A stretch of DNA of 64,000 bases, taken from assembly GCA_041687755.1 (NCBI GenBank), contig JBDNJM010000186.1, forward strand, positions 1 through 64,000, read 5' to 3'. A program made the position numbers and the translations under genes. The notes below the pieces were generated by a model. The model had not been told where the DNA came from. It did no database searches and saw only the letters and a list, made by a program, of their open reading frames with translations. This document shows, piece by piece, positions 61,273 to 64,000 of this stretch. Origin of the DNA: JBDNJM01 sp041687755 (GTDB lineage Bacteria; Planctomycetota; UBA1135; GCA-002686595). Within the stretch, counting starts at the first letter, position 1; the number at the start of each line of letters is the position of its first letter.

Positions 61273-63126
61273 TTACCGGCTTTGGACGGGGGTGGCGACG
61301 GCGTGGCCGGCGTGGGCGGACTGCAGTTCGAGCGAGATGTCGGCAAACCCTCCGGGGCTGCGCACGAGCCACTCGAAGTCGACTTGACCGCCGTGGGCCG
61401 CGAGGGCGCCCAAGAAGTGCTGCTCACGGCCTGCGAGCAGTTCAGCGCCGTCCGGGAGCGCGAGTCGCAGGGGCATCGGCGCGGCGGTGCGCGTGCGTTC
61501 GCCCGAAGCGCTCAAGGTCGGCAGGCCGCCGGTGTTGACGACAGTGGCCTCAAGCCTGAACACGTCTTGCCCGAGGGCCTTGGCCTCGAAGCCTTCGAGG
61601 CTGAGGGCGGCGGGGCGGCCAGCGAGCGTCAGCAGGTGCGCGAACAGCTCGTCACCGAGGCTCTCAATGGCCTCGGCGGGCGGGTCGGTCTTGGCGAACG
61701 GCACAAAACCGCCGATCTCGACAGGGCCGAGGTCGGGATGCTCGAACGGGGTCCAGTCGACGAAGCGCCACTGCTCATCCTCGACGGCGTCGATCCAGGT
61801 CAGGTGCTTGGCGTCCTCGCCCGGTTCGCCGGGCAGTTTCGGTTCCTCGTCGGCGTCGTCCGCCGACTCTTCTGTTGCGTCCGCTTCCGCGTCGCTCGCC
61901 TCTTCGTCGCTCGCCTCTTCGTTGCTCGCGTCGCCGTCGCCGTCGCTGACGGGTTTTTCCGAGCTCTCTGAATCGGTCTCTTCGTCCTCGTCGGCGTCGT
62001 CGGTCTCGGGCTCATCGACCTTCGGCGCTTCGTCGGGCAGGCTCCACGGGTTGATAGAGAGGGTCCACAGGCCGCGGTGCTCGTAGGCCCAGGCCTGGAA
62101 CGATCCGCTGCGCGAGCCTTCGTTCGAGGCCTTGCCTTCGACCAGCTCGCCAAAGGCTTCGGACAGCGGCTTCAGCGTCGCGACGTCGTCTTTCAGGAGG
62201 CCGGCCTTGGGCGGTCGGCCGCCGGAATCGACACCGTCGGGGAGCTTGCGCCACTCGTCGAGCGAGCCGTAGCCGAGCACCAGGGTGATGTCGGGTCGCG
62301 CGACGACGAAGTCGCACAGGGCTCGCACGACCGGGTCGGACGTGGCGTACGCGCCGGCCTCCGCGGAGTGCTCGGGCCAGCCGGCCGCGAAGTTTGAGTT
62401 CGTGCGCGCGTCGCCGGGACCGTCTTCGCCGATGGCGCCATCGCCATCGGTGTCGCGGCCCTCAAGCACGAGGCGGAAGGCGCCGCGCTGGCCGAGGCTG
62501 GCGTCCGCTTCGATGTTGCCTCGGCTGTCGTGGGGGTCGGCCAGCCAGGTGCCGGCGGGGTCGGGCACGCGCATCCAGAGAATGCGGCCGTCGCCGTCCA
62601 CGTCGCTGGGCGCGTCTTCGTCGACGCGTCCGTCGCGGTCGTTGTCGATGCCGGGTCCGGCGCCGTAGCGCGCAAAGGCGGGCGCGAGGTCGCGCAGCTC
62701 GGCGGCGTCCAGCGCCACGGAGGGCACCAGCACCACGCGCCAGCTGTCGAATAGGGCATCGACCTCAGCACCGTCGCGGCGGCCGGCTACGAGCCTCCGG
62801 GCATGGTCCAGGACGATCTGCGTGTCGATCGTGCGCGGCCCCTCGAGGCCGCCGACAATCAACAGCGCAGGGCTGCCGGGGGCCAGGTCCGGCTCGGCCA
62901 ACTCGAGCGCGGCGAGCGTGCGGCCGCCGCGGCTCGCGCCGAGCGTGAGCCTGCGGGCGAAGTCGGGGGCTTGAGCGGCCAGGAGGTCCAGCGCCTCCTG
63001 GGCGCTGGCGGACACGGTCGCGGACGACGGCTGGACGCGGGGCGGGGGGCCCCAGGTCGCGGCCGGCGACAGCGATCCACCGAGGGGCTGCAGCAGCAGC
63101 GGAAGGGCAAGGACAGATGCGATCAT
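61273..63126 (-). CDS. M14-like peptidase homologue lacking catalytic residues (pseudoenzyme)
   Basis: A 617-residue secreted protein (signal peptide SVLALPLLLQPLGGSLSPAA). It follows the same domain plan as the downstream carboxypeptidase: GRTLAALELA, LLIVGGLEGPRTIDTQ at the position of the zinc motif, the calcium-type loop DNDRDGRVDEDAPSDVDGDG, and a C-terminal beta domain. But HxxE has become GGLEG, the third ligand region reads VLGYGSLDEW without histidine, and the catalytic glutamate segment reads SINPWS. A long acidic insert of about 75 residues (EEASDEEASDAEADATEES) lies before the C-terminal part. It may be a regulatory or binding partner of the active enzyme. No frameshifts are present, so it is not a decayed gene. 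Confidence 0.82.
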   Translation of the reverse strand: MIASVLALPLLLQPLGGSLSPAATWGPPPRVQPSSATVSASAQEALDLLAAQAPDFARRLTLGASRGGRTLAALELAEPDLAPGSPALLIVGGLEGPRTIDTQIVLDHARRLVAGRRDGAEVDALFDSWRVVLVPSVALDAAELRDLAPAFARYGAGPGIDNDRDGRVDEDAPSDVDGDGRILWMRVPDPAGTWLADPHDSRGNIEADASLGQRGAFRLVLEGRDTDGDGAIGEDGPGDARTNSNFAAGWPEHSAEAGAYATSDPVVRALCDFVVARPDITLVLGYGSLDEWRKLPDGVDSGGRPPKAGLLKDDVATLKPLSEAFGELVEGKASNEGSRSGSFQAWAYEHRGLWTLSINPWSLPDEAPKVDEPETDDADEDEETDSESSEKPVSDGDGDASNEEASDEEASDAEADATEESADDADEEPKLPGEPGEDAKHLTWIDAVEDEQWRFVDWTPFEHPDLGPVEIGGFVPFAKTDPPAEAIESLGDELFAHLLTLAGRPAALSLEGFEAKALGQDVFRLEATVVNTGGLPTLSASGERTRTAAPMPLRLALPDGAELLAGREQHFLGALAAHGGQVDFEWLVRSPGGFADISLELQSAHAGHAVATPVQSR

Positions 63127-63416
63127 CGCAGCACCCTACCCGGGAGGCCCCGTTCCGGACGACGCTCAGAGTCGGAGTCAGCCGTCGCGGGGCGCGAGTG
63201 GCGGGTGCGCCACGAATCGGGGCCGGTTCATTGGATTCCGGGCATCCACACCAGGGCTCGCTTGACGGGCGGTCGGCCACGAGCGCAGCCACGGGGTGGG
63301 AGGGCTGTGAGCCGCCTGTAGGCACGGTTCTCCAGCGGGCCGGTCCCGGCGATTCTGCGGTCGACCTCCTGCGCGAGGCTGCCGCGAGGGCCTGCCTCGC
63401 GCGGCAGCCGGCCGGC
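63127..63416. other. Intergenic region with terminator hairpin
   Basis: About 290 bp between the parvulin gene and the M14-like genes, all on the minus strand. It contains the stem-loop at 63377-63409 and should include the promoter of the M14 pair. No gene or RNA was recognised. Confidence 0.4.
63377..63409 (-). terminator. Stem-loop after the parvulin gene
   Basis: GGCTGCCGCGAGG and CCTCGCGCGGCAGCC form a stem of about 13 bp with a two-base bulge, starting eight bases beyond the stop of the minus-strand gene. No T-run follows, as is common in high-GC genomes. Confidence 0.6.
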
Positions 63417-64000
63417 TCAGTCGGCCATGCGGATCGTGGCGCTGCCGAGCAGCCGCAGCCGCAGGTCGTAGCGCTCCTTGGGGGTGGTCTGCTGGGCCAT
63501 CAACTCGGCGAGCAGCTCGGCGCGCAGCTCGGGGGTGAGCTCGGTGACGACGACCGATTCCACCTGCGCCAGGTGGATTCCGCTGGAGCCCTGGATCGGG
63601 CCCAGCAGTTCGCCGGGCGCGGCGTTCTTGATGGGCTGGGCGAAGTTCGGGCCGTAGAGCGCGCCGTTGTAGGCCTGGATCAGTCCGCCAGACATCGCGG
63701 TCGATTGGTCGTGGCTGTGGATGCGAGCGAGCTCCGCGAAGTCCGCGCCGCCCTTCACCTCGATCAGCAGCGCGGCGATGCGCTCACCGATCAACTGGTC
63801 GAGGCGCGGGGTGGAGAGGCTCGCAACCGAGTCGCCGGCGGTGATGCGCTCGGCCTTCGTGCGCGCGCGGGTGCGCAGCAGGTGGCGCACGTCGCGGCGC
63901 TCGCCGCCGGGGCCGTAGCGCCGCTCGAACAGGTCCTGCACCTGGGCCTCTGTGGGCTGGCGCTGGGCGAGCACGATCTCGTTCTCGAGGGTTTCGCGGG
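63417..64000 (-). CDS. Parvulin-type peptidyl-prolyl isomerase, C-terminal part
   Basis: The gene runs off the right edge of the window; at least 194 C-terminal residues are present, and the frame is open to position 64000. The rotamase domain is recognisable from RDVRHLLRTRAR through GGADFAELARIHSHDQSTAM, SGGLIQAYNGALYGPNFAQP and GELLGPIQGSSGIHLAQVES. It is probably an exported SurA/PrsA-like folding factor, with the signal peptide and SurA-type N-terminal helices outside the window. The residues before the domain (QRQPTEAQVQDLFERRYGPG) fit the usual helical linker. A stem-loop follows the stop. Confidence 0.85.
   Translation of the reverse strand, partial: RETLENEIVLAQRQPTEAQVQDLFERRYGPGGERRDVRHLLRTRARTKAERITAGDSVASLSTPRLDQLIGERIAALLIEVKGGADFAELARIHSHDQSTAMSGGLIQAYNGALYGPNFAQPIKNAAPGELLGPIQGSSGIHLAQVESVVVTELTPELRAELLAELMAQQTTPKERYDLRLRLLGSATIRMAD

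Overview
The window is a high-GC stretch (most genes look close to 70% GC) from a free-living Gram-negative-type bacterium. A planctomycete is the best guess, and this is inference: very large secreted proteins with beta-propeller, FG-GAP and Ig-like modules, a characteristic C-terminal module in the 1018-residue propeller protein, few Shine-Dalgarno sequences, and a housekeeping set (tgt, ruvB, mutL, holA, hisS, nadD, miaA, guaBA, panD) scattered among short operons. No tRNA or rRNA gene, CRISPR array, prophage or replication origin was found.

Layout. 0-10 kb: a minus-strand group (pyruvate dehydrogenase E1, NUDIX hydrolase, membrane-anchored beta-helix-like protein) behind a glycosyltransferase, then guaB-guaA on the plus strand. 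10-18 kb: a methyltransferase/ABC-exporter operon, a large secreted protein, a membrane protein and comF. 18-25 kb: panD, an SH3-repeat protein, a translationally coupled spoIID-like/tgt pair and ruvB. 25-36 kb: a large lipoprotein, then a plus-strand run menG/ubiE - CPBP protease - ubiX - ubiA - holA - mutL that joins late quinone synthesis to replication and repair. 36-42.3 kb: miaA, a lipoprotein, hisS-nadD and a WecA/MraY-like transferase.

42.3-48.2 kb is an accessory island of visibly lower GC. It holds three tandem paralogues of a small secreted protein, a 719-residue secreted protein, a 351-residue secreted protein and a 330-nt structured gap. It is flanked by a diverged direct repeat of about 250 bp derived from the 3' end of the WecA-like gene and the tail of its convergent neighbour. 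48-57.5 kb continues with two paralogous four-cysteine membrane proteins sharing a conserved 5' leader, and three very large secreted proteins. 57.8-59.3 kb is a decayed IS3-family element with at least four single-base frameshifts. 59.5-64 kb encodes an M14 carboxypeptidase, an adjacent homologue that has lost its catalytic residues, and a truncated parvulin isomerase.

The most unusual signals are not genes. First, a sequence family sits immediately after the stop codons of four unrelated genes (mutL, tgt, ruvB and a membrane protein), always in the gene's orientation. Second, a roughly 185-bp element with 25-bp terminal inverted repeats is present twice. Third, a larger inverted-repeat element lies upstream of the lipoprotein gene. 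All homology statements come from reading the sequence; no database search was run.
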